DNA of 64,000 bases from JAUWVG01 sp964633715 (GCA_964633715.1 CAZWHQ010000015.1:21792-85791), one strand, 5' to 3'; shown: positions 18,968 through 27,330, numbered from the stretch's first letter. Notes: generated from the letters alone by a model not told the origin. A program made the numbers and translations.

Positions 18968-18996
18968 CTTTTATCAAAAGAAATTTCCAAAGTCAA
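18968..18996 (-). promoter_or_regulatory. Promoter of the STAS-NTT-NTT operon
   Basis: On the minus strand TTGACT (18996-18991), 17 nt, TAAAAG (18973-18968). The expected start is near 18961, giving a leader of about 35 nt before the STAS ATG. Confidence 0.5.
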
Positions 18997-19031
18997 CGTA
19001 AAAATCATATCCTTGTGTGTCGAGATCGACC

Positions 19032-19060
19032 TTGCTTCTCCTTGGGCATAGATTTATAAT
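19032..19060 (+). promoter_or_regulatory. Promoter of the phosphatase-kinase-like gene pair
   Basis: TTGCTT (19032-19037), 17 nt, consensus TATAAT (19055-19060). The expected leader (about 65 nt) contains AAGGAGG at 19086-19092, 39 nt before the ATG, and GATTT/AAATC arms that could pair around it. The ATG itself has no adjacent ribosome site. Confidence 0.6.
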
Positions 19061-19131
19061 TTATTTGGAAGGGATGATTTTCATCAAGGAGGAAACACGT
19101 CCTATCGTGGAAATCTTTCTTCAGTTTTAAA

Positions 19132-20283
19132 ATGAAACATTATCTAAATAGAAAAAAGCCATTTTTTTCTTTTATTGTTGTAGCGGTCGTATTTTTATTT
19201 CTCTGCCTGACATTTGCCGTTGGACTCGAAAGACCGATACGATTATCCTTGCAGGATACAGATATTCCGTGTGAGTGGTCGGGAGTCAAAAGGATTGTGG
19301 CTGTCGGGGATCTTCATGGAGCCTATGAGCATTTTGTTACAATACTGATAGGGACAAAACTGGTGGATAAAGAGGAACTTAACTGGATTGGCGGGAAGAC
19401 TCATCTGGTCCAGATTGGAGATGTATTGGATAGGGGAGACAAAGCGAGGGATATCTTTGACCTGGCCATAAAACTGGAAAAGCAGGCCGATGAGGCTGGG
19501 GGAAAAGTGCATATGTTGATTGGGAATCATGAGGAGATGAATCTTGCCAATACGGCCTTTGATAGGGAGGGGTATATCACTCCTGGTCAGTTTGAATCCT
19601 TCCTTCCTGAAAGTTATAAGATGAAACAAGTCACTAAGTTCCAAAGAAGATCCAGATCAAAGTCACCCGATTCCAACGGAAATTTTTCAAAAGAATGGCA
19701 GGAGATAATCGATAAAACAATTGGAATAACCCGTTCTGCTCCCCGGATGAACTACTATAAGAACTTAAATGAGCTGTATGGAGACTGGATTTTAGGGCAC
19801 AATGTTATTATTAAAATAAATGATATTGTCTTTGTGCATGCTGGGATCAGTGAACCACTCTCACAACGTTGGACATTAAAAGAAATCAATGACACGTACC
19901 GGTTGGAATTGGATGATGTCAGACGGGCCTTCCTGAGGAATCAAATGCCTAAAATTCCTGAATTTAAACAGCAGTTTTTTAATAAGCCAAATGGCCCTCT
20001 CTGGGACAGAATTTTGGCCGGAGAAGAAACCAAAGAGTATGCAGAAACTGTCGATAGGATTCTTATCAATCTTCAGGATACGAATCACATCGTAATAGCC
20101 CATACACCGCAATTGCGCGTAGGTGAAGAAGAAATGAAAAAATTAGGTGGTAAAGTGTGGACTATCGACACGGGAATTGCTGATTATTACAGGATAATCG
20201 GGGGGCATGTCAGTGCTCTGATCATTGAGGACGGCCAATTTTCTGTATGGTTTCCAGATTCGGAGCAAAAAAAAAACGAATAA
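19132..20283 (+). CDS. Membrane-anchored or exported PPP-type metallophosphatase (Shewanella-like phosphatase type)
   Basis: 383 residues with an uncleaved-looking signal or anchor helix (about 11-31), then a PPP-family catalytic core: GDLHG (59-63), GDVLDRG (96-102), GNHEE (131-135), and later His residues in FVHAGISE and VIAHTPQ. This is the full two-metal set, so it should be active, most likely on phosphoprotein, facing the periplasm. Bacterial PPPs of this type have a long insert before the second His, as here. The next gene (26 nt on) encodes an exported kinase-fold protein, which makes an antagonistic pair possible. The substrate is unknown. Confidence 0.86.
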   Translation: MKHYLNRKKPFFSFIVVAVVFLFLCLTFAVGLERPIRLSLQDTDIPCEWSGVKRIVAVGDLHGAYEHFVTILIGTKLVDKEELNWIGGKTHLVQIGDVLDRGDKARDIFDLAIKLEKQADEAGGKVHMLIGNHEEMNLANTAFDREGYITPGQFESFLPESYKMKQVTKFQRRSRSKSPDSNGNFSKEWQEIIDKTIGITRSAPRMNYYKNLNELYGDWILGHNVIIKINDIVFVHAGISEPLSQRWTLKEINDTYRLELDDVRRAFLRNQMPKIPEFKQQFFNKPNGPLWDRILAGEETKEYAETVDRILINLQDTNHIVIAHTPQLRVGEEEMKKLGGKVWTIDTGIADYYRIIGGHVSALIIEDGQFSVWFPDSEQKKNE

Positions 20284-20309
20284 TGTTTCAAGATGAAAAG
20301 GGGGGATTA

Positions 20310-21104
20310 ATGAAACTAAAAAAATTAGGATTCGTGAGTCTTCTTCTCTTCTGCTTAAGTTTTTTCTTGTGTGCCTCAGATTTTTTGACTCAGAACCTAG
20401 GAAGTCTTGACCGTGAGAGCATCGAGAAATTTTTGAAAAAAGCGAAAGATGTTTCTTTGGAAAAAGGACGGGGGAGAAGGACGGATTCGTGGGTCGTTGA
20501 TCTTGATAACGGGAAAATTCAGGGAAAAGGTTTTTTTAAGGTGACAAATAGGATTCGGCCCAATGCAAGTGGCGGAGACAGTTATAAGTATGTTCTAGCC
20601 AGTTATGAACTGGATAAAATGCTGGACTTGAACCTGGTTCCTCCGACCGTTGAAAGAAAAATATCAAAGAATAAAGGGTCCCTTATGCTTTATCTGGAAC
20701 CTCCTGTCATCAATGAAGAAGACCGCAGGCAGAAAAACCTCATCCCTCCTGATTCAGATAGTTTTAATAAAACCATAAACGATCTTGTCGTATTTGAACA
20801 TCTGATATACTTTCCATCATTGTGCAACCAGAGAGATCTTGGGAACATTATGATTCAGACGGAATTGAACTGGAAAGTCTGGTTGGTCGACCTCTCGGAA
20901 GCCTTTGCTCCTGCTAGAAGTTTGATAGAAGGATGTGAGATAACAGATTGTTCGGATGAGTTGTTTCATAAAATTGAAAGTTTAACTAAAGAAGGGATTC
21001 AAGCCAATCTAGGCCCCTACTTAAATGATGAAGAAATTGCTACTCTTCTGGTGAGAAAAAATCTCATCATCAAAAAAGTCAAAGAACTTCGAGCCGAAAA
21101 ATGA
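20310..21104 (+). CDS. Exported PI3/PI4-kinase-like protein, copy 1 (probable pseudokinase)
   Basis: 264 residues with a signal peptide (about 1-22). GGGGGG precedes ATG 20310. It shares with two downstream genes a core resembling the PI3/PI4-kinase superfamily: a Lys strand (GKGFFKVTN), ASYELDKMLDLNLVPPTVER (about 97-116), a catalytic-loop equivalent NQRDLGN (173-179) and VDLSEAF (193-199). Compared with the other copies, the catalytic Asp position is Gln174, while Asn179 and Asp194 remain. It may thus bind nucleotide without efficient transfer, or act as a regulator. It follows the phosphatase gene and ends in a strong hairpin. Confidence 0.68.
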   Translation: MKLKKLGFVSLLLFCLSFFLCASDFLTQNLGSLDRESIEKFLKKAKDVSLEKGRGRRTDSWVVDLDNGKIQGKGFFKVTNRIRPNASGGDSYKYVLASYELDKMLDLNLVPPTVERKISKNKGSLMLYLEPPVINEEDRRQKNLIPPDSDSFNKTINDLVVFEHLIYFPSLCNQRDLGNIMIQTELNWKVWLVDLSEAFAPARSLIEGCEITDCSDELFHKIESLTKEGIQANLGPYLNDEEIATLLVRKNLIIKKVKELRAEK

Positions 21105-21128
21105 AAAGTGGGGACTGTCCCCACTTTT
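21104..21128. terminator. Strong perfect hairpin (terminator or REP-like element)
   Basis: Two 11-nt arms, AAAAGTGGGGA and TCCCCACTTTT, pair perfectly around CTG. The hairpin begins at the last base of the preceding stop codon. It lacks a long T-run beyond the TTTT in the arm, so it is either a bidirectional-looking terminator or a REP-type element. Confidence 0.65.
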
Positions 21129-21173
21129 CGTGAATTAGAGGGACATCAACCTTAATTCCTGATTTTCTTTTAT

Positions 21174-21202
21174 TTGACAATTGGCCAGCGTTTACATATA
21201 TT
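21174..21202 (+). promoter_or_regulatory. Promoter of the short NTT-type carrier gene
   Basis: Consensus TTGACA (21174-21179), 17 nt, TATATT (21197-21202). One of the best promoter matches in the window; start expected near 21209. Confidence 0.7.
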
Positions 21203-21262
21203 GCGAATGGAAAATTGAGGGATATCCAAAACATGAAATCTTTATAGGGGAGAACTGTTGTC

Positions 21263-22588
21263 ATGAACAATCTTTTTAAATCCATAATGAACATCAAGAA
21301 AAAAGAGCTGCCAATGGCCTTATTGATGTTCTTTTATTTTTTCCTGGTTATTGTCAGCTTCTGGATTCTCAAACCGATAAAAAAGTCTATTTTCATCACA
21401 TTCTATGATCAAACAGGTTTCAACATCTGGGGCTGGCAGATGGAAGCGGCGCAGGCCGAACTCTTGGCCAAGGTCATGAACATGTTTGTGGCCCTTGCCG
21501 CAGTTATTGTCTTTACATGGCTTGTTCGTCGATTACGAAGACAGCAGCTCACGCTTGTGTTTTCCATATTTTTCATAATCGCCTATGTGATCTACAGTAT
21601 GGCGATCAATAATCCGACAGATTTCACAGTCTGGTCATTTTATCTCTTTGGCGATCTTTTCAGCACGCTTATGGTAGCCACATTTTTTGCCTTCCTCAAC
21701 GACAGCGTCACTCCTGAAGCGGCAAAAAGACTGTATGGGTTGATCGTCTTAGGGGGAGTCACAGGAGGTTTTTTTGGCACCATGGTTCTTAGGGTATGGA
21801 TCGAGAAAGTATCGACATCTACATGGATGTGGGTGTGTCTTGGATTGGCTCTTGTTATCATTGTTGTGGCCCTTGCTGCAGGTCGTCTAGTCGCTAAGGA
21901 TCCGCCTGAGTACAAGGTTGTTTCACCTGAACAAGAAAAAACAAAGAAAAAATCCAACCTTCTTACTGAGGCCGGCAAGCTTGTTTTTGCGTCCAAATAC
22001 CTTATCGCGATTGTTGCGATTGTGGGTTTGTACGAAATTGTCTCCACAACTATAGATTTTCAGTTCTCTTCGACAATCTCACACTTCTTGGATGGACCTG
22101 CAATTGGAGTTCAATTTTCGACTATATTTTTGATCACTAACTGTGTGGCTATGTTTGTCCAGCTTTTTCTTACAAGTTTTATTATGACAAGATTCGGAGT
22201 AAAAACAGCCCTCTTCGTTCTTCCAGTAGCCATGATTCTTGGATCTCTGGCGTTTCTGGCCGTTCCTATTCTTTGGATTGGCAGTTTTTTAAATACTACG
22301 GATAATGGATTTGCTTACTCAATCAACCAATCAGCCAGAGAAACGTTGTACACCATCACGACAAGAGAAGAAAAGTATAAGGCCAAGGCTTTTATTGATA
22401 TGTTTGGACAACGGTTTGCCAAGGCCATAGCAGTGGGTGTCAGTTTAGCGGTAACATCAATATTTGTGGCCTTTTCTGCTCTCCGTTGGTTGAGCATATT
22501 TAATGTGGTGGTGGTTATTCTCTGGTTGATCGCAGTCCGTTATGCCGGGAATAAGTTTAAGGATGTTACGGAACCAAGTTCAGAGTAA
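21263..22588 (+). CDS. ATP/ADP-carrier-like (NTT/TlcA-type) membrane protein without HEAT tail, copy 3
   Basis: A 441-residue, about twelve-helix protein. The N-terminal FFYFFLVIVSFWILKPIKKS matches the first helix and basic motif of NTT carriers, and the NDSVTPEAAKRLYGLIVLGG loop is shared with the two HEAT-tailed paralogues. It stops where their soluble tails begin. AGGGGAGA lies about ten nt before the ATG. It has its own strong promoter and sits between two exported kinase-like loci, so a role in moving nucleotides across the inner membrane for those proteins can be imagined but is not shown. Other MFS-type substrates are possible. Confidence 0.8.
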   Translation: MNNLFKSIMNIKKKELPMALLMFFYFFLVIVSFWILKPIKKSIFITFYDQTGFNIWGWQMEAAQAELLAKVMNMFVALAAVIVFTWLVRRLRRQQLTLVFSIFFIIAYVIYSMAINNPTDFTVWSFYLFGDLFSTLMVATFFAFLNDSVTPEAAKRLYGLIVLGGVTGGFFGTMVLRVWIEKVSTSTWMWVCLGLALVIIVVALAAGRLVAKDPPEYKVVSPEQEKTKKKSNLLTEAGKLVFASKYLIAIVAIVGLYEIVSTTIDFQFSSTISHFLDGPAIGVQFSTIFLITNCVAMFVQLFLTSFIMTRFGVKTALFVLPVAMILGSLAFLAVPILWIGSFLNTTDNGFAYSINQSARETLYTITTREEKYKAKAFIDMFGQRFAKAIAVGVSLAVTSIFVAFSALRWLSIFNVVVVILWLIAVRYAGNKFKDVTEPSSE

Positions 22589-22730
22589 TCCTTCGAACAC
22601 TTCTCAACAGCATTTTTTCGACTGCCCTAAAGTTGTGCAAAGACTCACAACTTAAATTAAATCTTGAAGTTAAATAGACTTATATTCCATTTTTCAACAG
22701 TTTTATTCACAGGAAAAGTGAAAAAAATCC

Positions 22731-23567
22731 TCAGCGAAGGTCCTTGATTTTGAGAATCCCTCCTGTATCTTGGGCGATATAGAGGAATCCTTGTTCATCT
22801 CTTGCCAGACCTTCCTGTTCATCACCTAGGAACGCATATTCGTGGATTAGTTTTCCATCAAGGGTCAGCTCGACGAGAATGTTGTCAAAATCGCTGACGA
22901 CGTTGAGACGTTTTGTTCTTGGATCATAGTACATGGCCGCAGGATCATCCATTTCAAAAGGCAAGACACGGAGAATTGTGGCTTCGGATGATGGAGCCCG
23001 AGATGTTTTTAGGGGGACATAAAGTTCTAAAATACAAGCAGGATCAATCTGGTTCCCCACATAGAATGTACCCCCTTCAGGATGGTTTCTGTCCGGAATA
23101 AAGGCGATGTCTTCAATACCGTTATCAAATTTGTCGGTCTGCTTTTCGATAAATTCGGGATTGCCAGCGTATTCCCTGTTGATGGGAAATTCCCTTGTGA
23201 CCGCCTTTTCGTCGGGATCATACTCGAGAATTATATCTTCCCCTTCACGGACAATATACAAAAATCCCGTGTGAGGATCGACTGTCACACCTTCAAGATC
23301 TCCTGGAATCTCCTGATTAAAAATGGGATCTCCATCTGTTGTGATTTCAGCGATTTCTCCTTCGTCACTGACAACAAACAGTGTTTTCCTGAGAGGATGG
23401 TAGCAGATACCAGAGGGCTCAATGATTCCCTGTTTGTCGATGTCTCCTCCAAAACCAGGCTCATCGAGCCACAAATAGGGGAATCGGATCGTAGGACTCT
23501 TCAGATTGGGGATACAAGATATCAGAATTAAGAAAACGATTAAGATGGCCAAGCTTTGAATTTTCAT
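22731..23567 (-). CDS. SdiA-regulated/YjiK-like beta-propeller lipoprotein
   Basis: 278 residues with a lipoprotein signal (LISC about residues 15-18), so tethered in the envelope. The mature part has the repeats of the SdiA-regulated (YjiK) six-bladed propeller family: PSGICYHPLRKTLFVVSDEG, LEGVTVDPHTGFLYIVREG, IEDIAFIPDRNHPEGGTFYV, QEGLARDEQGFLYIAQDTGG. Acidic turn motifs (DEG, DxD) suggest calcium. The function in this family is not settled. ATG 23567 is preferred to the TTG at 23570. It is convergent with the NTT gene and divergent from an exported kinase-like gene. Confidence 0.82.
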   Translation of the reverse strand: MKIQSLAILIVFLILISCIPNLKSPTIRFPYLWLDEPGFGGDIDKQGIIEPSGICYHPLRKTLFVVSDEGEIAEITTDGDPIFNQEIPGDLEGVTVDPHTGFLYIVREGEDIILEYDPDEKAVTREFPINREYAGNPEFIEKQTDKFDNGIEDIAFIPDRNHPEGGTFYVGNQIDPACILELYVPLKTSRAPSSEATILRVLPFEMDDPAAMYYDPRTKRLNVVSDFDNILVELTLDGKLIHEYAFLGDEQEGLARDEQGFLYIAQDTGGILKIKDLR

Positions 23568-23581
23568 CAAAAACCAAATTC

Positions 23582-23610
23582 AATATAACACGCACTTCAT
23601 TAGAGTTCAA
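23582..23610 (-). promoter_or_regulatory. Promoter of the beta-propeller lipoprotein gene
   Basis: On the minus strand TTGAAC (23610-23605), 17 nt, TATATT (23587-23582). The expected start, about 23576, is only about nine nt before ATG 23567. Confidence 0.6.
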
Positions 23611-23650
23611 ACATCATGAAAACATAAAGATTTTTCAAAATATTTTTCGT

Positions 23651-23679
23651 TTGATTTTATAATTTATTCTTTTTATGAT
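23651..23679 (+). promoter_or_regulatory. Promoter of the tandem exported kinase-like genes
   Basis: TTGATT (23651-23656), 17 nt, TATGAT (23674-23679). The leader of about 40 nt carries GAGAGGAG before ATG 23725. Confidence 0.55.
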
Positions 23680-23724
23680 AAAACAAATTATGTGCGGGGA
23701 AATGAACGCAGAGAGGAGTTCAAA

Positions 23725-24546
23725 ATGAAAAGGATTCTTTATCTATGTCTTTTTCTCTGTTTTACTGTCTTTTCCATAACAGCCGCTGTTGCGCAGTTCA
23801 CTTCAGAGGAGCTGAGTCAAAGAGATTTTATTGAAGATTGTCTTAAAACGGGTGAAATTATCAAATCTGAAGAAATCGGAGAAGGCGTGACAAAACCTTA
23901 CAGGCTTTTCCTTAAGGCGGGAGAGGTTGAGCTTTCCGGAGCCTGGAAAAACCCAAAGGGCATACAGCAGGGATTTCTCGAAGGCTGGCAGTATGAGATT
24001 GCAGCTTATCAATTGGATAAACTACTTGGTTTGAATATGGTTCCGCCCACTGTAGAGAGAACGTTTGATAAAAAGAAAGGTTCACTTCAATATTGGGCTT
24101 CAGTGGAGATCAGTGATCTGGACCGAATAGAAAATAATGTAGAAATCCCGGCGTCCAGCATCCGTGAGTGGGAAAACCGAAAATATTTAGCCCGCGCCTT
24201 TGATTGTATCATTGCCAACGATGACAGAACCCAACAGAATATTCTCTACACCAAAGATTGGCGGACAATCTTGATCGACCATTCCCGCGCATTCCGTTCT
24301 ACAAGAGAACATACAAAAAACCTGATGTTTGGAAAAAACGGACTCAAAGGGGCCATCCTGTTCCGCCGCCTGCCGAAGATTTTTGTGGAAAAAGTCAAAG
24401 CCCTGAATTTTGATTTAATCAAAGGGGCTGTAGGGGATTACCTGACAAATAGAGAAATCAATGCTATCCTAAGCCGGAAAGAAATATTTCTAAAAGAGGT
24501 CGATGAGATGATCAAGGAACAAGGTGAGGATGCCGTTCTCTACTAA
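23725..24546 (+). CDS. Exported PI3/PI4-kinase-like protein, copy 2 (intact motifs)
   Basis: 273 residues with a cleavable signal peptide ending AVA|QFTSEEL. The mature protein follows the PI3/PI4-kinase-like plan: Lys75 in SGAWKNP, Glu91 in EIAAYQLDKLLGLNMVPPT, a catalytic loop NDDRTQQN (Asp167, Arg168, Asn172) and a metal-binding IDHSRAF (Asp185). VPPTVER followed by a GSLQYW block recalls the actinobacterial SCO1664-type family. All residues expected of an active phosphotransferase are present. Being exported it would have to find ATP outside the cytoplasm or use another donor. GAGGAG precedes the ATG; the next gene is a tandem paralogue ending in the same GEDxVLY tail. Confidence 0.72.
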   Translation: MKRILYLCLFLCFTVFSITAAVAQFTSEELSQRDFIEDCLKTGEIIKSEEIGEGVTKPYRLFLKAGEVELSGAWKNPKGIQQGFLEGWQYEIAAYQLDKLLGLNMVPPTVERTFDKKKGSLQYWASVEISDLDRIENNVEIPASSIREWENRKYLARAFDCIIANDDRTQQNILYTKDWRTILIDHSRAFRSTREHTKNLMFGKNGLKGAILFRRLPKIFVEKVKALNFDLIKGAVGDYLTNREINAILSRKEIFLKEVDEMIKEQGEDAVLY

Positions 24547-24610
24547 AAGTTTTAGTTTTCGAGTTTTAAATATAGATAAAGACATCGTGTCAGAGAGGAG
24601 GAGGAAAGAC

Positions 24611-25438
24611 ATGAAAAAAAGATTTGTTTTTATTGTTTCTTTTATCCTTGTTGTTGGATTTTCCACCCAAGCCCTGGCCCAGTTTACTCCCGAAGAACTT
24701 GCAGATAGAGCGAAGTGGGAAAAACTTCTCCAGGATGCAAATATCGTCGGACAGGAACAGCTTGGAGGGGAGGAAGCCGTCACAAAACCCTGGGTTTTAA
24801 ATATGGAAGCCGATGGAGTGGAATTCCGTGCTATCTGGAAAAATCCCATGGGTCGGATGAAAGGATTTCTGGAAAGCTGGAAATGGGAAATTGCGGCCTA
24901 TCGTCTCGATAAATTATTAGGGCTTAATATGGTTCCCCCCACAGTTGAAAAAAGGTTTGAGGGTAATCTCGGTTCCTGTCAGTTGTGGATTGAAGACACC
25001 TTTACTCTAAAAACGCAGCAAGAAGACAACATAAAGAAACCATCTTATAAAGTTTTTCCATGGAATCGAGCGCTATTTATACAGAGAGCCTGGGATAACC
25101 TTATCTACAATACAGACCGGCACCAGAACCAATACCTCATCACTCAAGACTGGCGTATGCTGCTCATCGACCACTCTCGGTCATTCGCGACCACCAGGGC
25201 ATCTACAAGAAGGTTGATTTATGATGAAAAATATGTCGAGGGCCCTTTTCTGATGAAGGAACTTCCACGCACACTCTACGAAAATATAAAAGCCCTAACA
25301 GCGGAGGCCATTCAAGGTGCAGTAGGGGATTATTTAACAGCGGAGGAAATCGATGCCGTATTACTGCGAAGAGATCTGATTATTGCCTGGGTAGATAAAC
25401 GCATCAAGGAGTTGGGAGAGGATAAGGTCCTCTACTAA
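24611..25438 (+). CDS. Exported PI3/PI4-kinase-like protein, copy 3
   Basis: 275 residues with a signal peptide ending ALA|QFTPEEL and a very strong purine-rich ribosome site (GAGGAGGAGGAAAG). It is a close tandem duplicate of the preceding protein: Lys77 (RAIWKNP), Glu93 (WEIAAYRLDKLLGLNMVPPT), catalytic loop NTDRHQNQ (Asp169, Arg170, His171) and IDHSRSF (Asp187). The Asn expected five residues after the Asp is Gln174, with Asn173 one place earlier, so metal binding may differ. It lies 64 nt after copy 2 and is probably co-transcribed. Its target may be protein, lipid or sugar; the sequence does not say. Confidence 0.72.
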   Translation: MKKRFVFIVSFILVVGFSTQALAQFTPEELADRAKWEKLLQDANIVGQEQLGGEEAVTKPWVLNMEADGVEFRAIWKNPMGRMKGFLESWKWEIAAYRLDKLLGLNMVPPTVEKRFEGNLGSCQLWIEDTFTLKTQQEDNIKKPSYKVFPWNRALFIQRAWDNLIYNTDRHQNQYLITQDWRMLLIDHSRSFATTRASTRRLIYDEKYVEGPFLMKELPRTLYENIKALTAEAIQGAVGDYLTAEEIDAVLLRRDLIIAWVDKRIKELGEDKVLY

Positions 25439-25478
25439 TATAAATGCATTCAAAAATGCATTCAAATAATTTCCGATT
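25439..25478. repeat. Short tandem 12-mer between convergent genes
   Basis: On the minus strand TGAATGCATTTT is followed directly by TGAATGCATTTA (about 25442-25465). TGCATT and AATGCA can pair around CAAA. It separates the convergent kinase-like and cysC genes and may be a weak bidirectional terminator. Confidence 0.4.
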
Positions 25479-26099
25479 CTATTGATGCTCTCTCTTTAAA
25501 ATGCCTTTCTGTTCTAAATATTGGATAACTTTGTCCCTGCCTTGTTCTGGATTGAGTTGACTCGTATCGATGGTGAGTTCCGGATTAGTCGGTTCTTCAT
25601 AGGGAGCTGAAATTCCAGTGAATTCCTTGATCTCTCCGGTTCGAGCTTTTTTATAGAGACCTTTTGGGTCCCTCTGCTCAGCGATCTCTAAGGGAACAGT
25701 CACATACACTTCAATAAACTCTCCCTTTTTGAGGAGATTCCGTGCCATGTCCCTGTCTTTCTTGTAGGGTGAGATAAAAGCCGTCATCGTCAACAAACCG
25801 GCATCGGCAAAAAGTTTTGACACTTCACCGATACGTCGGATATTTTCTTCACGGTCTTCTGGAGAGAACCCGAGGTTTTTATTCAAACCATGCCGGATGT
25901 TGTCGCCATCAAGCATGTAGCAGAGATGCCCACGTCTGTACAGTTCTTCTTCGACGGCTAGGGCTAATGTCGATTTTCCGGATCCGGATAATCCTGTAAA
26001 CCAAATAACAACTCCTTTTTGTTTGAGAAGTTGTTCTCTTTCTTTTTTAGTCAGAGCACTCTGATGCCAGGTGATATTTGTGGCTTTGTTTGGTGTCAT
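25479..26099 (-). CDS. cysC: Adenylylsulfate (APS) kinase
   Basis: 206 residues. CysC phosphorylates adenosine 5'-phosphosulfate to PAPS with ATP. Walker A GLSGSGKST, the DGDNIRHGLN block, the FISPYKKDR region and the lid segment GLYKKARTGEIKEFTG are all typical. It follows sat by 31 nt. Together they turn sulfate into PAPS in the cytoplasm, either for assimilation or to feed sulfotransferases; no PAPS reductase, sulfite reductase or sulfotransferase is visible in the window. Confidence 0.94.
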   Translation of the reverse strand: MTPNKATNITWHQSALTKKEREQLLKQKGVVIWFTGLSGSGKSTLALAVEEELYRRGHLCYMLDGDNIRHGLNKNLGFSPEDREENIRRIGEVSKLFADAGLLTMTAFISPYKKDRDMARNLLKKGEFIEVYVTVPLEIAEQRDPKGLYKKARTGEIKEFTGISAPYEEPTNPELTIDTSQLNPEQGRDKVIQYLEQKGILKREHQ

Positions 26100-26130
26100 C
26101 TTTTTATTCTCCAGTATTGTCTTAAATTAA

Positions 26131-27312
26131 TTATTTCATTTCGAGCGATCGATAATATTCAATCAAAATTTCTGCCACTTCGGGCCGGCTGTATTCCTTG
26201 GGAGGATGTTGTCCTTCTGACAGCTGTTTTCGGAGATCTGTTCCAGAAATGAGGACTCGGTCTTCTTTGCCGTGAGGACAGGTTTTCATGGATGCCATTC
26301 CATCACATTTATGGCACCAAAATGTCCAGTCTATTTTTAAAGGTTTGATGTGCAATTCTTCAGGATCGATTTCCGTGAATATTTTCTGGGCATCAAAAGG
26401 ACCGTAGTAATTGCCCACTCCTGCATGATCACGGCCGATGATCAAATGGCTGCAGCCATAGTTTTGCCTGAAAATGGCATGAAGAATAGCTTCTCTAGGT
26501 CCTCCGTACCGCATTTCCATCGGATACACTTTAAGTACAACCCTGTCTTTTGGATAATAGTTATTGAGAAGCACTTCATAGCACTTCATTCGAATATCAG
26601 CAGGAATATCATCTGATTTGAGTTTTCCAACTAAAGGGTGGATGAAGAGTCCATCTGTGACTTCGAGAGCAATTTTTGTGCAGTATTCATGGCTCCTGTG
26701 AATGGGATTTCGTGTCTGAAAGGCGGCGATAGTCTTCCAACCTTTATCTTCAAAGAGTGCGCGTGTTTCTTCTGGGCGGCCAAAGTGCTGGCCAAATTGT
26801 TCAGGATAGGGGCCTTCACTGAAGGCTTTTACAGGCCCTGATATCAGGATGTCTTTTTGGGCCATTAATTTCGATACTCCTGGATGGGCTTCTTCATCTG
26901 TGCGGAAAACCAATTTTGCTTCGTGGTTTTTGTCATAATCGTATTTTTCGTTTACAAGCATACTTCCCATCAGCTCTCCGGATTCTTCATCCATAAGGGC
27001 CACGTGATGCCCAATGGATACGGAACTTGCTAAATCTTCTGATATGGAAAGAGTGATTGGAATAGGCCAGAGAGTTCCATCAGCAAAATGCATGTGATTG
27101 ACCACATTTATGTAATCTTCTTGATTCATAAATCCTGACAAAGGGCTGAAAGCACCTATGGCCATCATGATCAAATCTGATGTTTCCCTGGACGTCATAT
27201 GTACGATAGGAAGAGATTTTGCTTTCTCTCGTTCAACAAACAGTTCTTCGTTGCTGAGAAGAAGGGGCTTGAGATGTTCTCCTCCATGTGGAGGAACGAG
27301 GTCTGTCGTCAT
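26131..27312 (-). CDS. sat: Sulfate adenylyltransferase (ATP sulfurylase)
   Basis: 393 residues, the single-domain prokaryotic form. Sat makes APS and pyrophosphate from sulfate and ATP. The substrate-binding motifs QTRNPIHRSHEY and GRDHAGVGNYYGPFDAQ are intact, and a CxxC...C zinc-type knuckle (WCHKCDGMASMKTCPHG) is present near residue 330, as in many bacterial homologues. It sits between a ribbon-helix-helix gene (18 nt upstream) and cysC, forming a three-gene operon whose promoter carries a palindrome. Confidence 0.95.
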   Translation of the reverse strand: MTTDLVPPHGGEHLKPLLLSNEELFVEREKAKSLPIVHMTSRETSDLIMMAIGAFSPLSGFMNQEDYINVVNHMHFADGTLWPIPITLSISEDLASSVSIGHHVALMDEESGELMGSMLVNEKYDYDKNHEAKLVFRTDEEAHPGVSKLMAQKDILISGPVKAFSEGPYPEQFGQHFGRPEETRALFEDKGWKTIAAFQTRNPIHRSHEYCTKIALEVTDGLFIHPLVGKLKSDDIPADIRMKCYEVLLNNYYPKDRVVLKVYPMEMRYGGPREAILHAIFRQNYGCSHLIIGRDHAGVGNYYGPFDAQKIFTEIDPEELHIKPLKIDWTFWCHKCDGMASMKTCPHGKEDRVLISGTDLRKQLSEGQHPPKEYSRPEVAEILIEYYRSLEMK

Positions 27313-27330
27313 TGTATACTCCTTATTTTT

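Noticed and set aside
23725..25438. HipA-like or CotH-like kinases
   Set aside because: The EIAAYxLDKLLGLNMVPPT block and the DRxxxN/IDHS spacing fit the PI3/PI4-kinase-like group better. This remains open to a structural test.
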